Notes under the pieces: generated by a model
Told to the model about the DNA's origin: nothing
The model's input: the letters and a program-made list of their open reading frames with translations, nothing else
Database searches by the model: none
In this document: one piece after another, positions 19,287-28,400 of the stretch
Layout: every line of letters begins with the position of its first letter
Numbering within the stretch: the stretch's first letter is position 1
Source of the DNA: JBHJHP01 sp042219825
GTDB lineage: Bacteria > Bacteroidota > Bacteroidia > Bacteroidales > UBA5342
Assembly: GCF_042219825.1 (NCBI RefSeq)
Contig: NZ_JBHJHQ010000008.1
Span: 124,001-188,000, forward strand
Direction of reading: 5' to 3'
DNA: 64,000 nucleotides
Position numbers and translations under genes: made by a program

Positions 19287-20999
19287 TTATTCTACGATTG
19301 ATTTGAATTCAGGATCTTCGAAGTATTCCGCAAAAGTCAGTTCTGTTACAGCCATTTTTTTCAAAGCTTCATTCTTTTCAACACCTGCTTTCAGCGATGA
19401 CATTACAAGCGTTTTATCATTAGTTTTTGCACCAACGATTGCTTTCAGATAATCTGTCATACAAATTGGATTTTCAACTGAATTCAGTGTTGCTAAAGCA
19501 CCTTTATAGTCTTCAGTTAAAATTTTTGCTAAAGCAGCATTGTTTGTTGCACTGTTACCAAGGTTTTTAACAGCAGCAGCATAGTTACCTTCATGTATGT
19601 TTACCAAACCAAGGTTATAAGTCAACTCATCTCCTGCGCCGGCAGCTTTACCAAAATATTCTTTGGCTTTAGCAACATCACCGTTAACCAATGCGATAGC
19701 ACCTAAGTTGTTCTGTACTTCCGGAGAAGTAGCATCAGCCTCAGCAGCTTTAGAGAACGCTTTTTCTGCTTCATCAAATTTCATAGTTTCGAATAATACA
19801 CAACCCATATCGTTGTAACCTCTCCAGTCTTTAGGATATACAGAAGTTACTTTTTTGTAGATATCAAGTTTTTTAGCATTGTCATCAGTTAAAGTGGCCG
19901 CGTAAAGCAGTTCTTCCACATTAAGTTCTGAAGGATTACTTGCTGCAAGCTCAGCAATTTCTTCATCAGATTTACCGATAACATTTACGTTAACTGTAAA
20001 CCTGGAACGACGAAGTTGTGGAAGAATATCTTCAGCAAGTTCTTTATAGGCAGCAGAAAGATTTTTAATTTCCTTCTCTCTTACTTCAGGATCAGAATAC
20101 ATAGAAAGAACACGCAGGATAAGATCTTTATCATCTACACTTGAAGCTTCAAGCAATTCTTTGAATCCTTCCCAGTCTTCAGGCGTAAATTTAGAATCAA
20201 TGAAACCGTCTTTGCTTGCATCAACTTTATCGCGTTTTAGAACACCTTTAATATACTTATCAGCATTCGATTCGCGTCTTTCGGCTAATCTCTTATTCAG
20301 ATCTTCCGGACCGTCAGGAGAAGCGTATGAAGAAACATCAACACCGGCAAATTCTTTATTTTCAGCAGCCTGAGCTTCTTTAATAAACTCCTTCAATGCC
20401 TTAATATCTTCGTCTCTTAACTGAGAATTTCTGATATTGGCCTGCTGGATGATATAATGAATATCTGCTTTTGCCATATCCGGAATTACCCTCTGGAAAG
20501 CATCTTCACCTAAAGCAGGTTCAGCCTGTCTGTCATTTACAAGCGTTTCAATGGCATTAACACCGTCAGCAACCTTATATGCAGGTGTAGTGTATTCTTT
20601 TGAACCGATAGTAATTTTTGCTTTTACCTGTAATTCTGACAATCTCATTTCTTTCTGAAAATCAAAACTTACCGGAATAGCAATACCACCACCATTTGCA
20701 TAACTTATTGAAGTATTGTTATCTTCAACTTTTTCTCCCTGCACGGTAACAGATTTACCTTCAACCTCGCCACCGCCGTACGATAGTACCGGGATTAACT
20801 CAACAACAGCTTTTTTCGGAATAAACTTAGCCGGGAATGTAAGGTTGATCTGGGCATTAATTTTGCCGGCTTTTACTACAAGGGGTGACGGATTAACATC
20901 CGATTTTACATCTGTAAGGTCCTGAGGTGGTTTTGAACAACTCGCTAAAACCATTATTACAGCTAAAAGTGCAGAATAAAGATTAATTCTTTTTTTCAT
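19287..20999 (-). CDS. OmpA-like/TPR lipoprotein
   Basis: A 570-residue lipoprotein. The signal is MKKRINLYSALLAVIMVLASC with Cys21 as lipidation site. Residues about 25-165 form a beta-rich domain unlike anything I recognise. Residues about 215-260 look like part of an OmpA-type peptidoglycan-binding fold (VDVSSYASPDGPEDLNKRLA followed by ERRESNADKY). Residues about 360-500 hold TPR repeats (DWRGYNDMGCVLFETMKFDE, SPEVQNNLGAIALVNGDVAK, ELTYNLGLVNIHEGNYAAAV). It is probably attached to the outer membrane and scaffolds envelope proteins. It has its own terminator and is monocistronic. The overall architecture recurs in Bacteroidota, but no role is established that I can name. Confidence 0.82.
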   Translation of the reverse strand: MKKRINLYSALLAVIMVLASCSKPPQDLTDVKSDVNPSPLVVKAGKINAQINLTFPAKFIPKKAVVELIPVLSYGGGEVEGKSVTVQGEKVEDNNTSISYANGGGIAIPVSFDFQKEMRLSELQVKAKITIGSKEYTTPAYKVADGVNAIETLVNDRQAEPALGEDAFQRVIPDMAKADIHYIIQQANIRNSQLRDEDIKALKEFIKEAQAAENKEFAGVDVSSYASPDGPEDLNKRLAERRESNADKYIKGVLKRDKVDASKDGFIDSKFTPEDWEGFKELLEASSVDDKDLILRVLSMYSDPEVREKEIKNLSAAYKELAEDILPQLRRSRFTVNVNVIGKSDEEIAELAASNPSELNVEELLYAATLTDDNAKKLDIYKKVTSVYPKDWRGYNDMGCVLFETMKFDEAEKAFSKAAEADATSPEVQNNLGAIALVNGDVAKAKEYFGKAAGAGDELTYNLGLVNIHEGNYAAAVKNLGNSATNNAALAKILTEDYKGALATLNSVENPICMTDYLKAIVGAKTNDKTLVMSSLKAGVEKNEALKKMAVTELTFAEYFEDPEFKSIVE

Positions 21000-21113
21000 T
21001 GTGATTATTTATTTACGTTATCAATATCAAATAGCAATTTCTTAACGCTAGTTCGCACAAAAATAAAAAATATTTTAAAATAAACCCATTTAAACGCATT
21101 GTTTTAGCTGACT

Positions 21114-21767
21114 TTAGCTAAGAGAATCACTTTTTAATTCTTTAATTGTTACTCCGTTACTATAGGTTATTCCAAACATCAATTCTACTAATGTATTAAA
21201 ATTATTTTTATTTTCAACAAAATCAAACTCAGATACGTCAATATACAATACAGGGAAATCAACTTTATCCAGATGTTTTTTGTACGCTTCGCTTATGCTA
21301 GACAAGTATTCCTTCGAAATCCCTGACTCATAGGAACGCCCTCTTTTACGAATATTTTCCAGTAAGACCTCTGGTCTGGAATAAAGATAGACAAAAAGAT
21401 CCGGCCTTTTCAGTTCAAACCTGGCTATATCAAAAAGCTTCTCAAATAAATTCAACTCTTCATCTTTAAGCGTCACACTGGCAAATATCAATGATTTGGT
21501 AAAGTAATAATCTGCTATGGTAAGTTGTTTTTTTTGACGCACCTGATCTGCAATATTCCGGATCTGATTATAACGGTCAGCCATAAACGATAATTCCAGT
21601 TGAAACGCGTAGCGGTCAGGATTTTCATAAAAAAGTGGCAAAAACGGATTTTCGGCGAACCGTTCCAATAACAGTTCACCTCCAAACCTTTCTTTTAGTA
21701 AATTAGCCAGCGTGGTTTTACCCACGCCTATATTTCCTTCTATGACCAGAAAATCAGGTATTATCAT
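21114..21767 (-). CDS. Deoxynucleoside kinase
   Basis: A 217-residue kinase of the dNK family (deoxyadenosine/deoxyguanosine/deoxycytidine kinases) that phosphorylates salvaged deoxynucleosides with ATP. The P-loop is IEGNIGVGKTTLAN at the N-terminus. The substrate-site segment is ERFAENPFLPLFYENPDRYAFQLELSFMADRY. The lid/DRS-like region has YLYSRPEVLLENIRKRGRSYE, supplying the conserved Arg cluster. I start at the ATG at 21767, which overlaps the TGA of the upstream prolyl oligopeptidase gene as ATGA, indicating translational coupling; the longer reading frame to 21812 would run within that gene. The specific nucleoside cannot be read from sequence. Confidence 0.9.
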   Translation of the reverse strand: MIIPDFLVIEGNIGVGKTTLANLLKERFGGELLLERFAENPFLPLFYENPDRYAFQLELSFMADRYNQIRNIADQVRQKKQLTIADYYFTKSLIFASVTLKDEELNLFEKLFDIARFELKRPDLFVYLYSRPEVLLENIRKRGRSYESGISKEYLSSISEAYKKHLDKVDFPVLYIDVSEFDFVENKNNFNTLVELMFGITYSNGVTIKELKSDSLS

Positions 21768-23872
21768 TTGTATATTGGTGTAACATCCATATTGTAAAAA
21801 GCAAAAGACCACAAATCGGCATATTCCTGAATCACCATATCTGTTGGTTTTCCGGCTCCATGTCCGGCTTTGGTATCAATCCGAATTAATGCCGGATTTT
21901 TATCAGACACTTTATCCTGCAGTGTGGCTGCAAATTTAAAAGAATGAGCCGGAACCACGCGGTCGTCATGATCTGCGGTAGTGACAAGAACAGCAGGATA
22001 ATCAACACCCTCCTTTACATTATGAACCGGACTGTAGCTGTAGAGATAATTAAACATCTCCTGGCTGTCTTCGCTTGTTCCATAATCCGTTGCCCAAAAC
22101 CGCCCGATAGTGAATTTATGGTAACGGAGCATATCCATCACACCAACTGCCGGTAAAGCAACGGCAAAAAGGTCAGGCCTTTGGTTAATACAGGCACCTA
22201 TCAACAGACCACCATTAGAACCACCCTGGATTGTCAGTTTTTCCTTTGAGGTATACCCATCTTTTATCAGGTATTCTGCTGCCGCAATAAAATCATCAAA
22301 TACATTCTGTTTATGCATCAGCGTTCCGGCTTCATGCCATTTCTCACCATATTCTCCGCCGCCACGCAAATCAGAAATCGCCACAACACCATTATTTTCG
22401 AGCCATATCAACCGGGTCACACTAAAAACAGGTGTCAGACTGACATTAAATCCACCATAACCGTACAGCAGTGTAGGATGGTTACCGTCAAGTTTTATCC
22501 CCTTTTTATATGTAATAAACATCGGAATCTTTGTGCCGTCTTTTGAAGTGTAAAACACCTGTTTGGTTTCATAATCATCTGAATCAAATTTAATTTTTGA
22601 TTCTCTGAATTTAGTCAGGTCATCATTCGCAATATCATACTTATATACGGTTGAGGGCGTTGTAAACGACGTGAAAGTAAAGTATGTTTCGGTATCTTTC
22701 GGTTCACCCGTAAAACCACCGACAGAACCCACCGGTAAATCCAGCATCTTCTCCACTTTTCCATCTGAATTGCAAACAGCTACCTGAGATTTGGCATCTT
22801 CCATATATTCCAGCATCAGTTTACCTCCAATATACTTCACGGCTGTCAACACATTATCATTTTCAGGCACAATATCTTTCCAGTTTTCCTTTTGCGGTTT
22901 TTTCAGATCAATCTGTATCAACTGATATTTGGGTGCCTGGTAGTTGGTATAAACCCAAAGTTTTTGATCTGCGGCATAAATGACTACGTAGTCGTTATCA
23001 AATCCGGGAATGATCTTCTCTACAGCTCTTTCACCTGGATCCATAACATATAATGCGTTCCCTGTTGTGGATTCTGTTACCGATATAATAACGACTTTCT
23101 TATCGTCTGAAATGCCGGCACCAAACATCCAGTCGGGGTGCTCCGGATCTTCATACCATACCACATCCTGTGACTGAGGAGTTCCCAGCTTATGATAATA
23201 TATTTTACTATCCTTGTTTTCCCCCTTTAGCTGCTCCCCTTTTTTAGGTTCAGGATACCTGGAATATAAAAATCCGTCTTTATACCACGAGATGCCTGAA
23301 AATTTAACCCATTGAATATGATCCGGCAAATCTTTCCCTGTTGCTATATCCCTCACATAAATTTCATTCCAGTCCGAACCGCCTGACGCAGTCAGATATG
23401 CGATATATTTATAATCATCAGAAACTTCAGTACCGGCCAGCGCTACAGTTCCATCGTCGCTTAAAGTATTCGGGTCAATCAATATTCTGCCCGAATCCGT
23501 AGGTGAATCCATGATGTAAAGGACACTCTGATTCTGCAACCCGTTATTCCGCGATTCCAGGTAAAAACTGCCATGTTTTGAAGGAGCCGAACTTTTAGGA
23601 TAGTCCCAAAGTTCTTTTAAACGATTAAAAATTTTATCTCTGAACGGGATCTGGCTCAGATAGTCATTCGTTACCTTATTTTCTGCTTTAACCCATTCTT
23701 TGGTGGCATCGGACTGGTCATCCTCAAGCCACCGAAACGGATCGGCTACCTCCGTTCCAAAATAATTATCAACCACATCTCCCTTTTTCGTTTCGGGATA
23801 TTCAATTTTTTTATGCTGAGCATTACAAGCCATAAATAAAGGAATTAAGAGTACGTAAGTGAGTTTTTGCAT
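21764..23872 (-). CDS. Prolyl oligopeptidase family serine peptidase (S9A), lipoprotein form
   Basis: A peptidase of about 702 residues that cleaves after proline in short peptides. The N-terminal beta-propeller (about 60-410) gates the alpha/beta-hydrolase domain. The catalytic Ser is about residue 552 in GGSNGGLLIGACINQRPDLF, the Asp is in DHDDRVVPAHSFKF and the His in AGHGAGKP. The N-terminal KIEYPETKKGDVVDNYFGTE with DPFRWLEDD is standard. I start at 23872 (MQKLTYVLLIPLFMAC): this gives a lipoprotein signal, and a TATATTTG promoter box at 23901-23894 overlaps the alternative start at 23896. The product is therefore probably a periplasmic lipoprotein. It is co-transcribed with the deoxynucleoside kinase gene, a pairing with no obvious biochemical logic. 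Confidence 0.95.
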   Translation of the reverse strand: MQKLTYVLLIPLFMACNAQHKKIEYPETKKGDVVDNYFGTEVADPFRWLEDDQSDATKEWVKAENKVTNDYLSQIPFRDKIFNRLKELWDYPKSSAPSKHGSFYLESRNNGLQNQSVLYIMDSPTDSGRILIDPNTLSDDGTVALAGTEVSDDYKYIAYLTASGGSDWNEIYVRDIATGKDLPDHIQWVKFSGISWYKDGFLYSRYPEPKKGEQLKGENKDSKIYYHKLGTPQSQDVVWYEDPEHPDWMFGAGISDDKKVVIISVTESTTGNALYVMDPGERAVEKIIPGFDNDYVVIYAADQKLWVYTNYQAPKYQLIQIDLKKPQKENWKDIVPENDNVLTAVKYIGGKLMLEYMEDAKSQVAVCNSDGKVEKMLDLPVGSVGGFTGEPKDTETYFTFTSFTTPSTVYKYDIANDDLTKFRESKIKFDSDDYETKQVFYTSKDGTKIPMFITYKKGIKLDGNHPTLLYGYGGFNVSLTPVFSVTRLIWLENNGVVAISDLRGGGEYGEKWHEAGTLMHKQNVFDDFIAAAEYLIKDGYTSKEKLTIQGGSNGGLLIGACINQRPDLFAVALPAVGVMDMLRYHKFTIGRFWATDYGTSEDSQEMFNYLYSYSPVHNVKEGVDYPAVLVTTADHDDRVVPAHSFKFAATLQDKVSDKNPALIRIDTKAGHGAGKPTDMVIQEYADLWSFAFYNMDVTPIYK

Positions 23873-23893
23873 GACTTTAAATTTGTGTTTTAA

Positions 23894-23925
23894 CAAATAT
23901 AACAGTAATAATAATTGTATGTTTG
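23894..23925. promoter_or_regulatory. Divergent -7 boxes for the peptidase and lipoate-ligase genes
   Basis: On the minus strand TATATTTG (23901-23894) and on the plus strand TATGTTTG (23918-23925) both match TAnnTTTG exactly, in the 71-bp gap between divergent genes. Neither has a TTTG at the ideal 19-21 base distance, so both are tentative. The minus-strand box argues for the downstream start of the peptidase. Confidence 0.45.
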
Positions 23926-23943
23926 TACAAACTGTAAAATTCC

Positions 23944-24813
23944 ATGCGACTAATTGTTTCCCCGTTTTACGATGCGGCAGTTAACCTGGCGCTTGAAGAG
24001 GTTTATTTTAAGCATTCAGAAGACGATCTTTGTTTCATTTACAGGAACAATGCATCAGTCATCGTGGGAAAACATCAGAATATTTTTAAAGAAGTAAACC
24101 TTCCATACTGTATTAATAACAATATTGCTTATCATCGCCGTATTTCCGGTGGCGGCACGGTTTTTCATGACCTGGGGAACCTGAATATCAGTCTGCACAA
24201 CACACGCAGAGAGGAGTTTAAAGTCAATTACCAGCCTTTACTGGATCTGATAATTGAGGCCGTTAAACATTTTGATATTGATCTGATCCAGGGTGAGAGA
24301 AACGATTTATATATTCAGGATCATAAAGTAACCGGAACAGCCTGTCATGTCGTCCGGGACAGGACCATACATCATGGCACCTTGCTGTATAATGCCAATA
24401 AAGAACTATTGCATGAATGTCTGCATCAACCATTAAAAATATCCGGACGTGGCGTTGACAGTGTGCGCAGCAATATCACCAACCTGAAAGAACATGTAAG
24501 CCAACCGCTTTCTGAAGAGGAATTTTTCTCTCAGTTCATTGTTCATCTCTCAGACATTCTGGACGCCTATATTGATTATCCAACTGACCAGGAACTGGAA
24601 ACTGCAATTCAGCTCCGCGACAATAAATACACCCTCGATTCATGGAACCTTGATTATTCACCACCATTTAAGGCTGAAATGAAAATTGAAGGTAGAGATT
24701 GTATCGTGGAGGTTGAAAAAGGGAAGATAATGCATGTAGATGATGAAGACATTTCAAAAAAGTTTTCCGGAACAGGATTTAAGGAACTGCTTCTTCATAC
24801 AAAAGAAACATAA
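23944..24813 (+). CDS. lplA: Lipoate-protein ligase A family protein
   Basis: A 289-residue cytoplasmic ligase of the BPL/LplA fold that attaches lipoate to the lipoyl domains of 2-oxoacid dehydrogenases and the glycine cleavage H protein. The signature is YHRRISGGGTVFHDLGNLNI (about 60-79), with IVGKHQNIFKEVN before it, the Lys in KVTGTACHV (about 127-135) as the adenylate-binding lysine, and GVDSVRSNITNLK further on. A small C-terminal domain (about 215-289) is present, though shorter than in E. coli LplA (338). It may use free lipoate or act as an octanoyl/lipoyl transferase; sequence alone does not settle this. Immediately downstream lies a decayed T9SS sorting domain, marking the edge of the island. 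Confidence 0.88.
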   Translation: MRLIVSPFYDAAVNLALEEVYFKHSEDDLCFIYRNNASVIVGKHQNIFKEVNLPYCINNNIAYHRRISGGGTVFHDLGNLNISLHNTRREEFKVNYQPLLDLIIEAVKHFDIDLIQGERNDLYIQDHKVTGTACHVVRDRTIHHGTLLYNANKELLHECLHQPLKISGRGVDSVRSNITNLKEHVSQPLSEEEFFSQFIVHLSDILDAYIDYPTDQELETAIQLRDNKYTLDSWNLDYSPPFKAEMKIEGRDCIVEVEKGKIMHVDDEDISKKFSGTGFKELLLHTKET

Positions 24814-24817
24814 AACC

Positions 24818-24928
24818 TTCAGGAAACCGGAAAATCAGCTTGATGTATCCAACTTAAAAGCAGTATTGTAATTGATCAGGTTAAGTTCTAAAGATACGAT
24901 CATTACAGAGGGATTCATCAGGCTCTGA
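24818..24928 (+). pseudogene. Remnant of a T9SS type A C-terminal sorting domain
   Basis: Read in the frame ending with TGA at 24926-24928, the DNA encodes KPENQLDVSNLKAVL, then a stop (24869-24871), then LIRLSSKDTIITEGFIRL and the terminal stop. This lines up residue for residue with the end of the intact cargo protein ending at 34921 (KPEKEIDVSNLKAGMYLIRI, then SSKDKIVTEKLIKL). One in-frame stop and several substitutions show decay. No upstream coding part is left: lplA ends at 24813. It is the 3' tail of a lost cargo gene. Confidence 0.8.
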
Positions 24929-24950
24929 TTCGCTCAATTTGGTTAATACT

Positions 24951-24978
24951 AAAAGTACAGGCCATGGTCTGTGCTTTT
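24951..24978 (+). terminator. Terminator hairpin left behind the decayed sorting domain
   Basis: Stem 24955-24962 with 24967-24974 (8 bp, two G-U pairs), loop 24963-24966, extended by AAAA/TTTT on either side. The same GCACAGG/CCTGTGC-type hairpin follows the intact cargo gene at 38713 and the other remnant at 46869. Confidence 0.7.
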
Positions 24979-25060
24979 CTGATAACCACTGAATTTTATT
25001 GAAGATTAACTACATGACCCACCCTGGATTACAATGAATCTGCACATTTCATAGTAACTG

Positions 25061-25098
25061 CCCTCCTTATCCTGATACTTCGATCAGGACAAGGAGGG
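25061..25098. repeat. Long imperfect palindrome
   Basis: Arms 25061-25076 and 25083-25098 pair over 16 bp with one mismatch, around the loop ACTTCG. There is no T-tract, so it is not a plain terminator. It looks like a repetitive palindromic element similar in style to those near 38850 and 39420. Confidence 0.65.
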
Positions 25099-25150
25099 TA
25101 TTCCAGACAAAAAAATGATCTAAACAGAACCCCTTCTCTAGTAAGCGGGA

Positions 25151-25173
25151 TCTCCCCCTGATTCAGGGGGAGA
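25151..25173. repeat. Palindromic element, copy 1
   Basis: A perfect 11-bp palindrome (TCTCCCCCTGA and TCAGGGGGAGA) around one base, followed by AACACAAGAG and GGTCA. The copy at 34996-35018 is nearly identical including this flank, so it is a dispersed repeat in the same orientation. Confidence 0.75.
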
Positions 25174-25454
25174 ACACAAGAGAGGGTCAGATGACCAGCC
25201 TTAAAAACATTAAAAAGCCGCCAAACTTTAACCAGTTTTTTTTCATGAAATTAAACGCAGCAGCGCTGTTTAGAACAATAGAGGTCGGTACACACCCTTT
25301 ATGCAATCTGCAATTTAATCCTTCTCAAAATCCAGGGCATAGGCGATCCCTTCATCCAGGGACATTTTACGACCTTCTTACTGGTATTTTCGGGTAAGTT
25401 CTAGACCCGGTTTTTCGTGAACTCCTACCATTTATTTTTTACACAAAATATCCT

Positions 25455-25462
25455 TAAATTTG
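25455..25462 (+). promoter_or_regulatory. -7 box of the first HTCS gene
   Basis: TAAATTTG matches TAnnTTTG exactly, 37 bp before the ATG. The second HTCS gene has the identical box 39 bp before its ATG, inside a similar sequence context (AAAATAT, TAAATTTGA, TTAAG). The conservation supports both the promoter and the start codons. No clear -33 TTTG is seen. Confidence 0.55.
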
Positions 25463-25491
25463 AATATTAAGCTCAATAAATACCTGCTTAT

Positions 25492-28400
25492 ATGCTTAGT
25501 GCAATAACATGCTTTATTGTTTTTAAAATAAATATAATCTTCGGTTTTAAGTTCCTGTTACAAATAAGATTTGTGTTGCTGTTTTTTTGTTTGTTTTCTA
25601 TTACTTATTCTCAGGAATATTATTATGAAGTTAACAGGATCCCTTTAAGGGGAGAACTGGCTAATTTCAAGGGGCGTTGTATGTTACAGGACTCTGAAGG
25701 ATTTATATGGTTCGGCTCAGAAGAAGGGCTGTACAGGTATGATGGATCGCGGTTCAGAATATTCCGTAACGATCCCTTCGATTCAAACTCCATTTCTCAT
25801 TATGTCATCAACTGCCTTTTTGAAGACAGCAAAGGGAACATTTGGATCGGCACAAATTGGGGTTTAAACAGGTATAATAAATTTACTGAATCATTTGAAA
25901 GGTTTATTACAAGTAAAATTACACCTTTTGTCTTAGAGAGCAATAATATTAATGATATTACAGAAGACGAAGCCGGCAATTTATGGATTGCACATAGAAA
26001 TGGTTTTAGTACATATAATCGCATTAAGAATATCTTTAAAAATTACAGCATTGAACCTGAAGACAAAAATCGACTCGACAACTTCTATACAATACGATCT
26101 ATTGCCTATGATAAAAGAGGTTATATTTGGCTGGATGCCGAAAGACGGGTGTATCGTTTGAATTTAGTCAGTGACTCTGTTGAATACATCGGAGAAACAT
26201 GGGATTCTCCCTTAAATAAAGATTCATCGGGGCATTACATTCTTCCTCCATGGTATATCTATCCGGAACATTTTAAGAATGGGACCTACCCCCATATACC
26301 GATCGGATCAAAAAGTCCACCAATCCTGAATAACGTATATATTAGAGCAGGGATCCGCGATAATCAGAATAATACCTGGGTGAGAACCAGCTCCGGAATT
26401 TATGGTTTTAATACCGATAGTAAAGAAATCTATTACAAGCCTCACGAATCTGAATATCCGGTGACAGAGGAATACTATTTTTCAAGTGTATTATTAGTGG
26501 ATAATGCCGGATCAATCTGGTATTATACCGATAAATCCATAAACCAGATTATAAAAAGAACGAAATATTTTAAAGCATATAAACCTGATCCTCATTCCGA
26601 AAATTATGTAAATCTATATCCGGAAATGAATGCAAATAAAATTCGTATAGGAGGTGAGGCAGGTATATATATCTTCAATCCGGAATCTGGACAATTTGAA
26701 GCATGGTGTAAAGATACCTGCAAAAATAATACGCATGATGTTGGTCCTGTGTTGTTAGACAGTAAGAAATCTTTGTGGATTGGAATAACTAATCTGGGAG
26801 TCCTACGATTTAGAAACATTGAACAAGCCGAACCTGAATTTGAAATAATAGATGGATCTTCAAACCGGACATCTTTTAGAAATCCATTTTTATGTGTAAG
26901 ATATTTGTTTGAGGATAATAATAAAAGAATTTGGTTTGGCTTTGATCAGGCCAGACCTTGGTATTATTACGATTTAAACCAGGAATGTTTGTATAAATTA
27001 GCAGACAATCCAAATGCCAATTCAAAAATCCCTCATAATCTGCAAATATTTACTGAACTTGATTCAGGTACATTATTAGCCCTGGGCAAAAATGGTCTTT
27101 ATAAAATCATTCCGCCCATAGAGAATATTTCAAAAACAATGGCAACGCCATCTGATGTTAAAGAATGTAAAGCTATTGATGGGAATGGAACTATTTGGTC
27201 AATACCGGGCGTCAGAAATTTTTACCGAAATGAAGAGGGAATATTATGGCTTGGAACCAGCAGTTATGGTCTTATAAAATTAATTCCAAATCACGTTTCT
27301 GATCCGATTGATTTCAAAATTACATTTTTTACGACAAAAAATGGCTTGCCCAGCAATGATGTTGTTACAATTGTTGACGATGATAAAGGCAACCTTTGGC
27401 TTGGGACGCGTGTAGGATTGTCAAGATTTAATATTGCAACTGAATCCTTTACGAATTTTACTGTCAAAGATGGGCTTCCAAGCAATAGTATATGGAGAAC
27501 TGCATTCAAAATGAAATCCGGCGAAATATTCATGACTTCAAGAAATGGACTATTTTTGTTTTTACCAGACAGTATTAATCATATTACAAATGAATCATCC
27601 CCATTGGTTTTAACACAGCTAAGTGTAAATAATATTGTTATCAAACCCGGTAAAGATTCCATTCTGAGCCGTTCTGTAACATATACAGATTTTATAGAAC
27701 TTAACTATAACCAAAATAATCTGTCTTTATCTTATGCCTTACTTAAATTTCAAAATATTGGCATGAACCAATATAAATACAAACTTGAAGGATTTAATGA
27801 TGACTGGGTATATGCAGGAAACAGAACCGATGTGGATTTTAACAATCTTAAACCAGGTAAATATACTTTTCATGTAATAGCCACCAGTGACCTGGGTGTT
27901 TGGAATGAAGGCGATGCATCCATAAGCATTTTAATCCATCAACCTCCATGGCTAACATGGTATGCATATCTTCTATATGCTGTTTTATTAACAGCCATTG
28001 GTATATGGTTTTGGCGATTCCAAAACAACCGGATGAAGTTAAAAAGAGCTGTTGAACTGGAACGCATGGAAAAAGAGAAAGTCAGTGAGATAGACCGGAT
28101 AAAATCTCGTTTCTTTGCCAACGTTTCCCACGAATTTCGAACACCGTTAACTTTAATTAGAGGACCTCTGGATGACCTGAAGAAACAGAATAAAAAGACG
28201 GTTTCATTGAGGAAAGATTTACTGGATATCATGCACCGGAACACATTACGCTTACAAACACTGATCAACCAGTTGCTTGATATCTCTAAAATGGAAACCG
28301 GAAAGATCAGCATGCAGGTTTCTGAGGGTAATATTGAAGTTTTGATACGAACCATCATTCAATCATTTGTGTCCCTCGCAGAAAGCAAAAAAATAACTTA

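Larger units (their letters stand above)
24979..25440. other. Intergenic stretch with two palindromes, no gene recognised
   Basis: Apart from the two palindromes listed separately, I see no gene here. A 68-codon open frame at 25191-25397 has no start context, low plausibility as protein, and covers part of a repeat. The sequence is more GC-rich and less constrained in appearance than the neighbouring coding DNA. It may hold further remains of lost genes that I cannot identify. Confidence 0.5.

Noticed and set aside
25191..25397. 68-codon open frame in the gap before HTCS 1
   Set aside because: No promoter or ribosome-site context, protein-like composition is poor, and it begins at the edge of a dispersed palindrome.
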